The translations under genes were made by a program, and so were the position numbers. Below, piece by piece: positions 49,846 to 59,183 of a DNA stretch of 64,000 nucleotides; position 1 is the stretch's first letter, and each line of letters starts with the position of its first letter. Below the pieces are notes generated by a model that was given only the letters and a program-made list of their open reading frames with translations, ran no database searches and was not told where the DNA came from. Source of the stretch: Acrocarpospora corrugata (GTDB lineage Bacteria; Actinomycetota; Actinomycetes; Streptosporangiales; Streptosporangiaceae); the NCBI RefSeq assembly GCF_009687845.1, contig NZ_BLAD01000053.1:82842-146841 (forward strand), in the 5' to 3' direction.

Positions 49846-52518
49846 ATGAACGCCTGGCAGCTGGTCCGCGTGCACCGGGGCGCGGCGGCCGTGCTCGCGC
49901 TGCTCGCCCTCACCGCGTCGCTGCTGGTGGCGGGGCTGCCGCGCGGCTTCGAGGCGGCCTACGACCGCGCCCTGGTCGGCGCGCTCGGCGACGTCGCCCG
50001 GCAGCAGTCCGACCTGCTGGTCGGGCTGCGGCCCAACTTCTCCGAGGACGAGCTCAACGATCAGAGCGAGTTCACCCGCCTGGACACCGAATGGCGGAAG
50101 GTGCTGCCGCCCACGCTGGCCTCCGCGGTCATCCAGGGCGGCAGCAGCCACCAGTCCGCCAAGACCTACGGCACCCCCGTCTCCGGGCGGATCGGCTCGC
50201 GGCCGCTCCCCCAGCAGTACCTGGACCTGGCCTGGGTGGCCGGCATCGAGAAGAAGATCCGGTACGTGGAGGGCCGCGCGCCCGGACCCGCGACGACGCT
50301 GCCGAGCGTGCCCGGCGACCCTGACCTGAAAGACCTCACCCTGTTCGAGGTCGGCCTGGTCGAAGAGACCGCCGAACGGATGAGCCTGCCGGTCGGCAGC
50401 ACCGTGCTGCTCGGCAACAGCTACACCATCGCCGCCCGGGTGGTCGGCCTGTTCGAGGCGGTCGACCCGACCGACCGGTTCTGGGATCACAACCTGGAGG
50501 TCAAGCGGGTCACCACGCGGCCCGTCCCGGAGGCCGACGAGCCGGACGTGCTGGGCGTCGGGGTGATCCCGGCCGTGGACCTGCCGGTGCTGGACTCGCG
50601 GCGGGAGCTGCACTACTCCTGGGTCCTCCCGGTCGAACCGACCAAGATCACCGCCAGGAACGCCCCCCAGGTGATCCAGGACATCCTCGACTACCGCCAG
50701 CTGGTGGAGCAGCAGGGCGAGCGCAACGACACCGGGATCGCGCAGATCCCCGCCGCCAGGTTCGAGCTGTTCACCGGGCTCGATCCGCTGCTCACCAAAT
50801 TCCTGAACGACCTGCGGACCGCGCAGACGCTGATGTTCCTCATCCTGGGCGGCCTGGTGGTGGTCGCGTTCGGCGTCATCGCGCTGGCCGTGCAGCTGCT
50901 GACCGAGCGGACGCGCGCCGGGCTCGGCCTGGCGCGGGCGCGCGGGGCCTCGCTGGCCCAGGTCGCGGGCGCGGGCACCAGGACCACGGTGCTGATCGTG
51001 GTGCCGGCCGCGCTGGCCGGGTATGCGGCGTCCTACCTGGTGCCTGGGCCGATCACGCCGGTCGTCCACGTCTCCCCGCTGATCCTGGTGGCGGCCACCA
51101 TCGCGTTCGCCGCCGTACGGCTCGCGCTGACGCACCGCAAGCCATTGCGCGACACCCGGGAGGACCTGGTCGCGCCCAAGTCGTCGCCGCGCCGGATCGC
51201 GCTGGAACTGCTGGTGGTCGCGCTCGCCCTCGGCGGCGCCTACCTGCTGCGCACCCGCGGCCTGGCCACCGACGTGACCGAGCTCGGCGCCGACCCGTTC
51301 CTGCTGGCCGTCCCGGCCGCGCTCACCCTGGCCGCGGCGCTGATCACGCTGCGCTGCTACCCGTTCCCGCTCCGCCTGATCGTCCGGCTGGCCAACCGGC
51401 GGCGCGGGGCGGTGCCCTTCCTCGGGCTGACTCTGGCCGCCCGGTCCCGAGGGGCGACCTCGCTGCCGGTGCTGATCCTGCTGCCCGCGCTGGCCGTGTC
51501 GGTGTTCGGCGCGCTGGTATCCGGGGCGATCTTCGAAACCCAGCGGACCGCGGCCTGGCAGGCCGTCGGCGCGCCCGCCCGGGTGGAGCGCGCCGCCGAG
51601 ATCCCCGAGGACGTGGTGGCGAAGGTACGGGCGCTGCCCGGGGTGACCTCGGTGCTGCCGGTCGCCAAGGGAACCGTGCAGGTCGCGACCGGCGGCGGGG
51701 TGTCTACCGCGCTGGCCATGGACCTGGCCGCCTACCGGAAGCTGGTCGCGGGGAGCCCGCTGGAGGTGCCCGAGCCGCCGGTGGGGGACGGGATTCCGGC
51801 GCTGGTGTCGGCGAATTTGGCGGCGTACCCGTCGTTCGAGATCGGCTGGTACAACCGGATGCAGATCAACAACGTCGGGTCGATCGAGACGCTGCCGGGG
51901 CTGGCGTTCGAGAGCAACAACCTGATCGTCATGCCGTACGAGGGGCCCAAGCTCGCCGGACTGCGGACATTCACCAATGTGCTGCTCATCGGCGGGAACG
52001 TGGACTACGACGTGCTGAAGCGCACGGTCGGCCTGACCGACGCCGTCGTGGAGACCTTCGACGCCGCCAACACCCGGATCGCCAGCTCGCCGCTGAGCCA
52101 GACGATCACCGCCGCCTTCACCATCGTGACCGTGGCCCTGGCCGGATACGCGCTGATCGCCGTCATCATCGCCCTGGTCATCGGCGCCGCCGAGCGGGCC
52201 CGTTCGCTGTCGTTCCTGCGAACGCTGGGGCTGTCGCAGCGGCAGGCCCGGCTGCTGACCGTGCTGGAAGTGGCGCCGCTGATCGTGCTCACCTCGCTGG
52301 CCGGGCTCGCGCTCGGCCTGGTCCTGCCCGCCGCGCTCGGCCCCGGCCTGGACCTGTCCGCCTACGCCGGGATCGCCGTGACCGAGTTCCCGCTGACCTT
52401 CACCACGCCAATCCTGCTGGCGGCCGGGCTCGCCGCCGTCTCCATCCTCGGCGCGTTCGGGCACGCCAGCACCGGCCGCCGCGTCGCCACCGCCCTTCGA
52501 GTGGGGGAATCCTCATGA
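49846..52518 (+). CDS. Second FtsX-like ABC transporter permease
   Basis: The 890-aa permease starts on the base after the first permease's stop. It has an N-terminal membrane segment (about 12-30), extracytoplasmic domains and two FtsX blocks (about 325-500 and 755-880, the latter with RSLSFLRTLGLSQRQARLL). It likely forms a heterodimeric membrane complex with the first permease. The stop overlaps the ATPase gene start. Confidence 0.88.
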   Translation: MNAWQLVRVHRGAAAVLALLALTASLLVAGLPRGFEAAYDRALVGALGDVARQQSDLLVGLRPNFSEDELNDQSEFTRLDTEWRKVLPPTLASAVIQGGSSHQSAKTYGTPVSGRIGSRPLPQQYLDLAWVAGIEKKIRYVEGRAPGPATTLPSVPGDPDLKDLTLFEVGLVEETAERMSLPVGSTVLLGNSYTIAARVVGLFEAVDPTDRFWDHNLEVKRVTTRPVPEADEPDVLGVGVIPAVDLPVLDSRRELHYSWVLPVEPTKITARNAPQVIQDILDYRQLVEQQGERNDTGIAQIPAARFELFTGLDPLLTKFLNDLRTAQTLMFLILGGLVVVAFGVIALAVQLLTERTRAGLGLARARGASLAQVAGAGTRTTVLIVVPAALAGYAASYLVPGPITPVVHVSPLILVAATIAFAAVRLALTHRKPLRDTREDLVAPKSSPRRIALELLVVALALGGAYLLRTRGLATDVTELGADPFLLAVPAALTLAAALITLRCYPFPLRLIVRLANRRRGAVPFLGLTLAARSRGATSLPVLILLPALAVSVFGALVSGAIFETQRTAAWQAVGAPARVERAAEIPEDVVAKVRALPGVTSVLPVAKGTVQVATGGGVSTALAMDLAAYRKLVAGSPLEVPEPPVGDGIPALVSANLAAYPSFEIGWYNRMQINNVGSIETLPGLAFESNNLIVMPYEGPKLAGLRTFTNVLLIGGNVDYDVLKRTVGLTDAVVETFDAANTRIASSPLSQTITAAFTIVTVALAGYALIAVIIALVIGAAERARSLSFLRTLGLSQRQARLLTVLEVAPLIVLTSLAGLALGLVLPAALGPGLDLSAYAGIAVTEFPLTFTTPILLAAGLAAVSILGAFGHASTGRRVATALRVGESS

Positions 52519-53441
52519 CCACACTGTCGGATTTGGAGGCGCAGGCCGTACGGAATCGGCCGGCCTTCGGGGAGCACGCCCATATTCTCTGCGACAACCT
52601 CGTCCGCATCTTCAAGACCGAGGGCGTCGAAGTCGTCGCGTTGCAGGGCCTCGACCTGCTGATCGAGAAGGGCGAGCTGATCGCCATCGTCGGCGCGTCA
52701 GGATCGGGCAAGTCGACGCTGCTCAACGTGCTGTCCGGGCTCGACGTGCCGACCGCAGGGCTGGCCAAGGTGGCCGGGATGGACCTGCTGTCCATGACCT
52801 CGCGGGACCGGCTCAGATACCGGCGCTCGGTGGTCGGGTTCATCTGGCAGCAGACGGCGCGGAACCTGTTGCCGTACCTGACCGGGCACGAGAACGTGCT
52901 GTTGCCGATGCAGCTGGCCGGAAACAAGCGGGACGCCCGCCGCCGCGCCGCCGAGCTGCTCGAACTGCTCGGCGTCGCCGACTGCGCCGGCCGGCGGCCC
53001 GGCGAGCTCTCCGGCGGCCAGCAGCAGCGGATCGCCATCGCGGTCGCGCTCGCCAACCAGCCCGAGGTCATCCTGGCTGACGAGCCGACCGGCGAACTCG
53101 ACAGCGACACCTCGGAAGAGGTCTTCGGGGCGCTCCGCCGTGCCAACCGCGAACTCGGCGTGACCGCCGTGATCGTCACCCACGACCCGACGGTCTCCGA
53201 GCAGGTCGACCGCACCGTCGGCATCCGCGACGGCCGGACCTCCTCCGAGACGCTCCGCCGCACCTCCGTCGACGGCGACGTCATCGCCGAGGAGTACGCG
53301 GTGCTCGACCGGGTCGGGCGGCTCCAGCTCCCCCGCGACTTCACCAACGCGCTCGACATGGAACGCCGGGTCCGGCTGGAACTCGAACGCGACCACATCG
53401 GCGTCTGGCCGGCGACCCCCGGGGAAGAGAACAATGACTGA
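52515..53441 (+). CDS. ABC transporter ATPase (MacB/LolD type) with C-terminal extension
   Basis: The 308-aa ATPase has Walker A GASGSGKST, signature LSGGQQQRIAIA, Walker B VILADEPTGELDS and switch His in VIVTHDPTV. About 70 residues follow the usual end of the nucleotide-binding fold (DVIAEEYAVLDRVGRLQLPRDF...). This C-terminal extension is found in actinobacterial FtsX-exporter ATPases. It overlaps both neighbours by 4-8 bases. Confidence 0.93.
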   Translation: MTTLSDLEAQAVRNRPAFGEHAHILCDNLVRIFKTEGVEVVALQGLDLLIEKGELIAIVGASGSGKSTLLNVLSGLDVPTAGLAKVAGMDLLSMTSRDRLRYRRSVVGFIWQQTARNLLPYLTGHENVLLPMQLAGNKRDARRRAAELLELLGVADCAGRRPGELSGGQQQRIAIAVALANQPEVILADEPTGELDSDTSEEVFGALRRANRELGVTAVIVTHDPTVSEQVDRTVGIRDGRTSSETLRRTSVDGDVIAEEYAVLDRVGRLQLPRDFTNALDMERRVRLELERDHIGVWPATPGEENND

Positions 53442-54120
53442 GCCTCTGGTATCGGTACGGGACCTGCGGAAGGTCTACCCGCGCGACGTGGTCGCCCTGC
53501 GCGGGGTCACCTTCCAGGCCCACCCCGGCGAGCTGGTCGCCATCCGGGGGCGGTCAGGGTCCGGCAAGACCACCCTGCTCAACCTGGTCGGCGGGCTGGA
53601 CCGGCCGTCGAGCGGGAGCGTGACCGTGGACGGGAAGTCGGTCACCGAGCTGCCCGAGCAGGAGCTGCTCGACCTGCGGCGTGATGTGGTGGGGTTCGTT
53701 TTCCAGTCGTTCGGGCTCATTCCGGTGCTGACCGCGGCGGAGAATGTCGGGGTTCCGATGCGGCTGGCGCGGCTGGCGCCGGCTGAGCGGGAGCAGCGGA
53801 TCGAGTTGCTGCTGTCGCTGGTGGGGTTGGAGCAGCACGCCAATCAGCGGCCGTACGAGCTGTCGGGCGGGCAGCAGCAGCGGGTGGCCATCGCGCGATC
53901 ACTCGCCAACCGGCCCAAACTACTCATCGCCGACGAGCCGACCGGGCAGCTGGACTCGCAGACCGCCCGCCAGATCATGCAACTCATCCGCGCGGTCGTC
54001 CGCAGCGAAAACGTCACCGCCCTGGTCGCCACCCACGACCCGAGCCTGATCTCCCTGGCGGACCGGGTGCTCGAACTCAAGGACGGAGCATTCCTCACCC
54101 CGGAACCGACCCCGGCCTGA
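53434..54120 (+). CDS. ABC transporter ATPase (MacB/LolD type)
   Basis: The 228-aa ATPase has Walker A GRSGSGKTT, signature LSGGQQQRVAIA, Walker B LLIADEPTGQLDS and the switch His in VATHDPS. It overlaps the preceding ATPase by 8 bases. Two distinct ATPases with two distinct permeases suggest a heteromeric transporter. It is the last gene of the operon. Confidence 0.93.
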   Translation: MTEPLVSVRDLRKVYPRDVVALRGVTFQAHPGELVAIRGRSGSGKTTLLNLVGGLDRPSSGSVTVDGKSVTELPEQELLDLRRDVVGFVFQSFGLIPVLTAAENVGVPMRLARLAPAEREQRIELLLSLVGLEQHANQRPYELSGGQQQRVAIARSLANRPKLLIADEPTGQLDSQTARQIMQLIRAVVRSENVTALVATHDPSLISLADRVLELKDGAFLTPEPTPA

Positions 54121-54153
54121 GGGCTTTGATCCCTCGCTGTAGCGGCGGATCAG

Positions 54154-54340
54154 GTGCAGGGCGGCGCCAGCCGGCCGGGCCGCCCAGCTCAAGGACACCT
54201 ACGCCCCCGAACTGGCGCTGGACAGCCACCTGACCTCCGCAGGCGCCAAGCTCTTCACCGGCCTGGTCCTCAAACTGGCCGGCCGCCGCCTCAACAACCT
54301 GGCCCGGCGGTCTCACACCGCCGGGACGCCCTCCATCGGG
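54154..54340 (+). pseudogene. Coding-like relic after the exporter operon
   Basis: The frame reading AAQLKDTYAPELALD...AGAKLFTGLVLKLAGRRLNNLARR has strong GC3 bias but no start or supported stop and runs into the 3' end of the M60 gene on the other strand. It resembles the C-terminal part of a lost gene. I do not recognise it. Confidence 0.3.
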
Positions 54341-54352
54341 CGCAGCGGGTTC

Positions 54353-56377
54353 TTAGGTGTATGCCTTGAGTTTGGTCATGTCGGCTTCGGGCTTGCGCAG
54401 GCCCAGGCCGCGAACGGTGGCCCAGATGTCCTGCTCGCTCTCCTTGAGCAGGCCCCAGTCGGCGAAGAAGTCGCAGAGGTCGAGTTGAGCGGCGGCGGAC
54501 GCCGACACCACGAACCATTTCTTGCGTTCGTGGGTGTCCGTCGTGTTCCCGTGCTCGGCCCGGACATATTTATGCCAGGTACGCAGAAAACTGTCGCCGA
54601 GGCCGAGCCGCAACTGTTCGAAGATCGCTTGAGCGTCGACTTCGCTCGCCTCGAATCTCTTCTGCGAACGCGGCCGGCTCAGGTACGCCTGCGTCCCGGC
54701 CCAGCGGTTCGGGAATTCGTCGCTGTATTCGTTCCGGTGTTTGCGGCCGACGGCGAGAGCGTACAGGTTGACGGAGATCTCGCTGATTCCCTCGGTCCCC
54801 CCGTAGGTGGTCTCCTGCTGGAAGTGATGGCCGTACTCGTGGAGCATGACCCACGAGTTGCGGGCCGCCTCGGTCAGGAGGGCTTTCGTGAAGTACCCGG
54901 GGGTGGATTCGTGGGGCAGGCCGATGTATCCCGTCGTCGCGTGCGGATTCGCGGTGCTGTTCGCCTCGACCGCGTACAGGCGCAGGCGAGGGCGGGCGTG
55001 GATGTTGGAGCTGCCGTCCAGGCCGCTGATGTCCTCCTGGATGGCGATGATCTCGTCGTGCGCGGCGAGTGTTTTGCCCGGGTCCGCGCTCTTGAGGGCG
55101 AGCGCGGTGGGCAGCAGCGCGGCGATGACGACGCAGTCGCTGACCATCTCGACTTCCGGCGCGGGTGTCTTGGCCAGCATGGCGGACCACTGGGCGGCCG
55201 TCGTCGTTCCCTTGACGTAGTAGGGGATGGCTTGCGTGATGCCGCCCAGGGTCATCCAGGCGGCGTCGCCCGTACCGGTGGCGGTGGTGTAGCGGATGTG
55301 GACGATGCCGCCGTACGGGTCCGTGATCTTGTTGGTGCCGGGTTTGAGGGCGGTCGGCCGCATGGAGGGGCTCTGCTGGGCGGGGTCCTTCCGGTCCACC
55401 AGGCCCTGCGTGCCGATGAGCGCCTCCATCCCCGGGGCGTTGCCGTAGAGGGTGATGGTGATCTCTTTGCCGGCCGGCGCGTAGTAGCCGGTGGGCTGGT
55501 AGTCGGCGTACTGAAGGCAGTGCTGGAGGCGCGCCTCCTCGTCGCCGGCGGTGACGGACGGCTTGATGCCCAGGATGCGCGGCTGGGGGAAGTCGACGGT
55601 CGCCTCGACCGCGTCGAAGGTCCGTCCGGCCTGGTGGATCCGGAGGCGCACGGTGGTCGTGTCCCACATGTAGCCCGGCGGCACGTCGGGGTTGGTCAGT
55701 GTGCCGTCGGCGCGGAAGTCGCCGATGCTCGCCCAGGAGCCGTTCGGCCACTGCGCCTGAAGGTTCGCCCCCGCCGGCCCACCCCGCGCGGACACCACCA
55801 GCTTGCCGTCAGGGGCGCGGACCGCCGATACCCCGGTCAGCGGAGGGCGTACCCGGACCTCCAGCTGGGCGGGGAAGGTGAGGCCGCCCTTGTAGACGCG
55901 CAGGCGCAGGATGTCCTGGCTCCACATGTAGCCCGGCGGCACGTCGGGGTTGGTCAGCGTGCCGTCGGCGCGGAAATCGCCGATACTCGCCCACGAACCG
56001 TTCGGCCACTGCGCCTGAAGGTTCGCCCCCTCGTGACCGCCCCGCGCGGACACCTGCAGCTTGCCCTCGGGGGTCCACAGGGGAGTGACGACCAGCGGCG
56101 GGCGTACGGAGATGTCTCGCGCCGCGGAGACCTGGCCGTACTGGTGGGCTCGCAGGCGGAACACGTTCTGGCTCCACATGTAGCCCGAGGGCACGTCGGG
56201 GTTGGTCAGCGTGCCGTCGGCGCGGAAATCGCCGATGCCCGCCCACGTGCCGTTCGGCCACTGCGCCTGAAGGTTCGCGCCCCCGGGGCCGCCCCGCGCG
56301 GTCACCCACAGTTTCCGATCGTCGGTCCAGGCCGCCCACACCTCGTCCACGTGGGGCTGTGTTTCGTCAACGGACAC
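54353..56377 (-). CDS. M60/enhancin-like metallopeptidase with three N-terminal repeats
   Basis: The 674-aa protein has three tandem beta-rich repeats of about 85 residues (10-94, 95-179, 180-264), each with GANLQAQWPNG(S/T)W and GDFRADGTLTNPDV. An M60-like catalytic domain follows (about 265-670) with HEYGHHFQQ (His513, Glu514, His517) and Glu533 in SEISVNLY, matching HExxH plus a distal Glu. M60 peptidases cleave glycoproteins such as mucins. No signal peptide or membrane segment is present, which is odd for that role. GTG 56377 has AGGAAGG upstream. The repeats may bind cell wall or glycans; this is inference. Confidence 0.85.
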   Translation of the reverse strand: MSVDETQPHVDEVWAAWTDDRKLWVTARGGPGGANLQAQWPNGTWAGIGDFRADGTLTNPDVPSGYMWSQNVFRLRAHQYGQVSAARDISVRPPLVVTPLWTPEGKLQVSARGGHEGANLQAQWPNGSWASIGDFRADGTLTNPDVPPGYMWSQDILRLRVYKGGLTFPAQLEVRVRPPLTGVSAVRAPDGKLVVSARGGPAGANLQAQWPNGSWASIGDFRADGTLTNPDVPPGYMWDTTTVRLRIHQAGRTFDAVEATVDFPQPRILGIKPSVTAGDEEARLQHCLQYADYQPTGYYAPAGKEITITLYGNAPGMEALIGTQGLVDRKDPAQQSPSMRPTALKPGTNKITDPYGGIVHIRYTTATGTGDAAWMTLGGITQAIPYYVKGTTTAAQWSAMLAKTPAPEVEMVSDCVVIAALLPTALALKSADPGKTLAAHDEIIAIQEDISGLDGSSNIHARPRLRLYAVEANSTANPHATTGYIGLPHESTPGYFTKALLTEAARNSWVMLHEYGHHFQQETTYGGTEGISEISVNLYALAVGRKHRNEYSDEFPNRWAGTQAYLSRPRSQKRFEASEVDAQAIFEQLRLGLGDSFLRTWHKYVRAEHGNTTDTHERKKWFVVSASAAAQLDLCDFFADWGLLKESEQDIWATVRGLGLRKPEADMTKLKAYT
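55586..56350 (-). repeat. Three near-identical ~255-bp coding repeats
   Basis: The DNA for the three N-terminal protein repeats of the M60-like gene is nearly identical over the central roughly 100 bp of each unit, while the flanks diverge. This implies recent duplication or gene conversion within the gene. Confidence 0.85.
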
Positions 56378-57300
56378 TCAGTCATCACCTTCCTGGCAGG
56401 GGACTTCCGCGCGCTCAGCGAAAATGCCGAGAACGCCTGGCGAATGAGTTAATTTCCCTCGAAAATGGGGCCGCGCCACTGAGCTTTTGGAAATGGGACA
56501 CGCCGTGATTGTTCGCGACCGAGCGAACCCTTCTGAAAAGTCCGTATCTGCGGAACCGAAATAATCCTTTATCGCGGTCGCCGTATCGCTCCGGAGCATA
56601 ACTCGCCAAAGAGCGTAAATTCAATAGAGAATTCCGGGGCCGAGAAATTCGGCGAACCCAAATCAAGTCGACAACATCCGCAAAGGCCGCCGGAACCGGC
56701 GCCTGTCACACTCGCCGGCCGCACCGTTTGGGCGCAGTGGCAGGAGATCCTCAAGGCCAGCCCCGATCGACCGTTGGAACGATGCAGACCCGCCCTCCGG
56801 GACAAGGCCTCCAGGCCCATCGCCGAAATCCGTCCACCACTGGCCGCATTCGGCCGTCCCGCCTGCGCCGCCCGTGATCAACTATTCGCTGGCTGGAGGC
56901 GATCAAGACGCCCGGCATCGACGCCACTGGGCCTACGAAAGGCTCTCGCGTCATCGGAGAGATTCAGGCCGCCAAGGGAACGATCTTGGGTGCTGTTCGA
57001 CTGTCGAGGCGCGGGAATCGCGGAAGTCTCCTTGGAGCCACTATCAACCATGTCGATCACATGGCCCCGATCACTCCCACGCTGAACCAGTTTGATCTCA
57101 AATCCAAACGCAAGCTGACAATTCGAGTGGAAGCCCCTGGTTCGGTCGAGTGGGCGATACGGGTCACTCGATAGTTAAGTCGCCAGGCTTTCTCGACTGG
57201 GCAGAGAGCCCGGCCAAGCCGTCGTCCGACCTTCGCCGCCTGCGCATCCGCGCAGTCGCACGGGATAAACCCGGCGACATCGGTAGTCATCCTCGCGATA
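56378..57300. other. Long intergenic region without a supported gene
   Basis: About 920 bp between the divergent M60-like and phosphotransferase genes. Base composition is lower in GC near 56420-56680. Short coding-like stretches occur (for example RTVWAQWQEILKASPDRPL near 56720) but are broken, with no start, ribosome site or conserved motif. It probably holds the M60 promoter and decayed sequence. Confidence 0.5.
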
Positions 57301-58047
57301 ATGGCCGACGTGGAGGAGGTCGAGGTCGTCGTCGCCCATAACGAGCGCGCGACCCTGCGCGTCGGCGACGTGTTCCTGAAGATCGACGCTGATCAGACGC
57401 GCACCGACGTCGAGGTCGAGGCGATGGCCATGGCGCCGATCCCGACTCCGGAGGTCCTGTGGCGGAAACCGCCCGTACTCGCGCTCGCCGCCCTCCCGGG
57501 GACGGCACTCGGCCGCCTCGGCGAGCCGTCGACCGCGTCGCCGGCGGCGTGGGCCGCGGCGGGTGCCGCCACACGGAAGCTGCACGACGCGCCGCTGCCG
57601 CCATGGCCCGGTCGGAGCCTCGACGAGATCGCATCCCGCCTCGACGGCGAATGCGAGTGGCTCGTCACGAACGGAGTCCTTCCCACCGACCTGGTCACGC
57701 GCAACCGCCAGGTTGCCGAGGCCGCGCTCCGGCCGCGGACACCGGTGTTCGCGCACGGCGATCTGCAGGTCACCCACGTGTTCGTCGACGGTGACGAGAT
57801 CACCGGCGTGATCGACTGGTCCGAGGCGGCCCAGGGCGACGCCCTGTACGACCTCGCCACCTTGACGCTCGGACACGAGGAGCGCCTTGGCGACGTCGTC
57901 GCCGGCTACGGCGCCCACGTCGACCTCGACGTGATCCGCGCGTGGTGGGCGTTGCGAAGCCTGCTGGTGATCCGCTGGCTGGTCGAGCACGACTTCGACC
58001 CGTTCGCGCCAGGCTGCGAGGTTGACGTGCTGAGATCCCGGCTATGA
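57301..58047 (+). CDS. Phosphotransferase (APH-like) family protein
   Basis: The 248-aa protein has the aminoglycoside/choline-kinase-like fold: FLKIDADQ for the ATP-binding Lys, HGDLQVTHVFVDGDEITGVIDWSEAAQGD for the catalytic Asp and metal-binding Asp. It is short with a compact N-lobe. The substrate (antibiotic, sugar or other small molecule) cannot be told. ATG 57301 is used; GTG four codons in is possible. Confidence 0.85.
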   Translation: MADVEEVEVVVAHNERATLRVGDVFLKIDADQTRTDVEVEAMAMAPIPTPEVLWRKPPVLALAALPGTALGRLGEPSTASPAAWAAAGAATRKLHDAPLPPWPGRSLDEIASRLDGECEWLVTNGVLPTDLVTRNRQVAEAALRPRTPVFAHGDLQVTHVFVDGDEITGVIDWSEAAQGDALYDLATLTLGHEERLGDVVAGYGAHVDLDVIRAWWALRSLLVIRWLVEHDFDPFAPGCEVDVLRSRL

Positions 58048-58147
58048 GGCTGCACGAGCCCGACGGCCACGAGCGCCGTTCTGCCGCATCGAGCGGGCCA
58101 TCTCCTGAAGCGCGAGCCATGCGCCGAGCGAGGAAGAAGGCCAGCGT

Positions 58148-59164
58148 ATGAGAGATAGACCGGCGGACCTGACGGAGCCCGAACTGATCGTGGCACTGAC
58201 CGAGGGCTGGGGCATCGAGGCCCACTCGGTCGAGTACCTCCCGGTCGGGGCGGGCAGCTACCACTGGTCGGTGATCGATCAGCACGGAACAGCATGGTTC
58301 GTCAAGATCGACGACCTCGGCGTCGAGGCCGCCCGACGTGATGACGCATTCAACGGGCTCGCCCGGTCATGCGCCACGGCTCTGGCACTGCGCCCAGAGG
58401 CGGGGCTCGACTTCGTCCTCGCGCCGACCCCAACCACGACCGACGCCCTGGTGCGGCAGGTTGCCCTGCGGTACGCCCTGTCGGTGTTTCCGATGGTGGC
58501 GGGTGCCGCCGGGCAATTCGGCACGCACCCACCCGAGGACCGGGCCGAGGTAGTCGACCTCCTGGCCGAGCTACATCGGGCAACCCCGATCGTGGCGAAT
58601 ATCGCATCGCGGGCCGACCTGGTCCTGCCCGGTCGCGACCGGCTGGAGGAGGCATTGCAGGACCTCGGCCAGGAGTGGACCGGTGGGCCATACGCCGAGC
58701 CGGCCCGCACGCTGCTGTCCGTCCATACCGGGCAGATTCAACGCTTGCTCGCCGATTTCGACCGGCGGGCCGACCAGGTACGGAACACTACGGCGGTCTG
58801 GGTGGTCACGCACGGCGAACCGCATCCCGGCAACATCATGCGTACCCCGGCCGGACTGCGACTCATCGACTGGGGAACCGTGCAGATCGCCCCGCCGGAA
58901 CGGGACCTGTGGATGCTCACTCCCGCCCTCTCCCGCATGCTCGGCGAAGACCCGGACGACCACGGCGACGACCCGCTCGCCCGCTACACCCAGATCACCG
59001 GCCGGACCGTCACATCGTCCGGCCTCGCTCTCTATGCGCTTTGGTGGCGGCTCGCCGACATCGCCATCTTCGCCGACGACCTGCGCCGACCCCACGACAC
59101 CGGCGAGGATATCGCCGCGTCGCTGACCTATCTCACCGGCTATCTCGAATCCAGCCGGGACTAA
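58148..59164 (+). CDS. Phosphotransferase (APH-like) family protein, second copy type
   Basis: The 338-aa protein has GAGSYHWSVID, WFVKIDDL for ATP, THGEPHPGNIMRTPAGLRLIDWGTVQIAPPERDLWML for the catalytic loop, and a C-terminal helical lobe. The pattern is near spectinomycin/hygromycin-type phosphotransferases, but resistance function is not shown. It lies 100 bp after the other kinase-fold gene and may be cotranscribed. GAGGAAGAAGG precedes ATG 58148. Confidence 0.88.
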   Translation: MRDRPADLTEPELIVALTEGWGIEAHSVEYLPVGAGSYHWSVIDQHGTAWFVKIDDLGVEAARRDDAFNGLARSCATALALRPEAGLDFVLAPTPTTTDALVRQVALRYALSVFPMVAGAAGQFGTHPPEDRAEVVDLLAELHRATPIVANIASRADLVLPGRDRLEEALQDLGQEWTGGPYAEPARTLLSVHTGQIQRLLADFDRRADQVRNTTAVWVVTHGEPHPGNIMRTPAGLRLIDWGTVQIAPPERDLWMLTPALSRMLGEDPDDHGDDPLARYTQITGRTVTSSGLALYALWWRLADIAIFADDLRRPHDTGEDIAASLTYLTGYLESSRD

Positions 59165-59183
59165 CTCGACGGCTCATGCCCGC

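Noticed and set aside
49609..52464. 951-codon minus-strand frame opposite the second permease
   Set aside because: Gln/Arg/Gly-rich shadow typical of antisense frames in high-GC permease genes.
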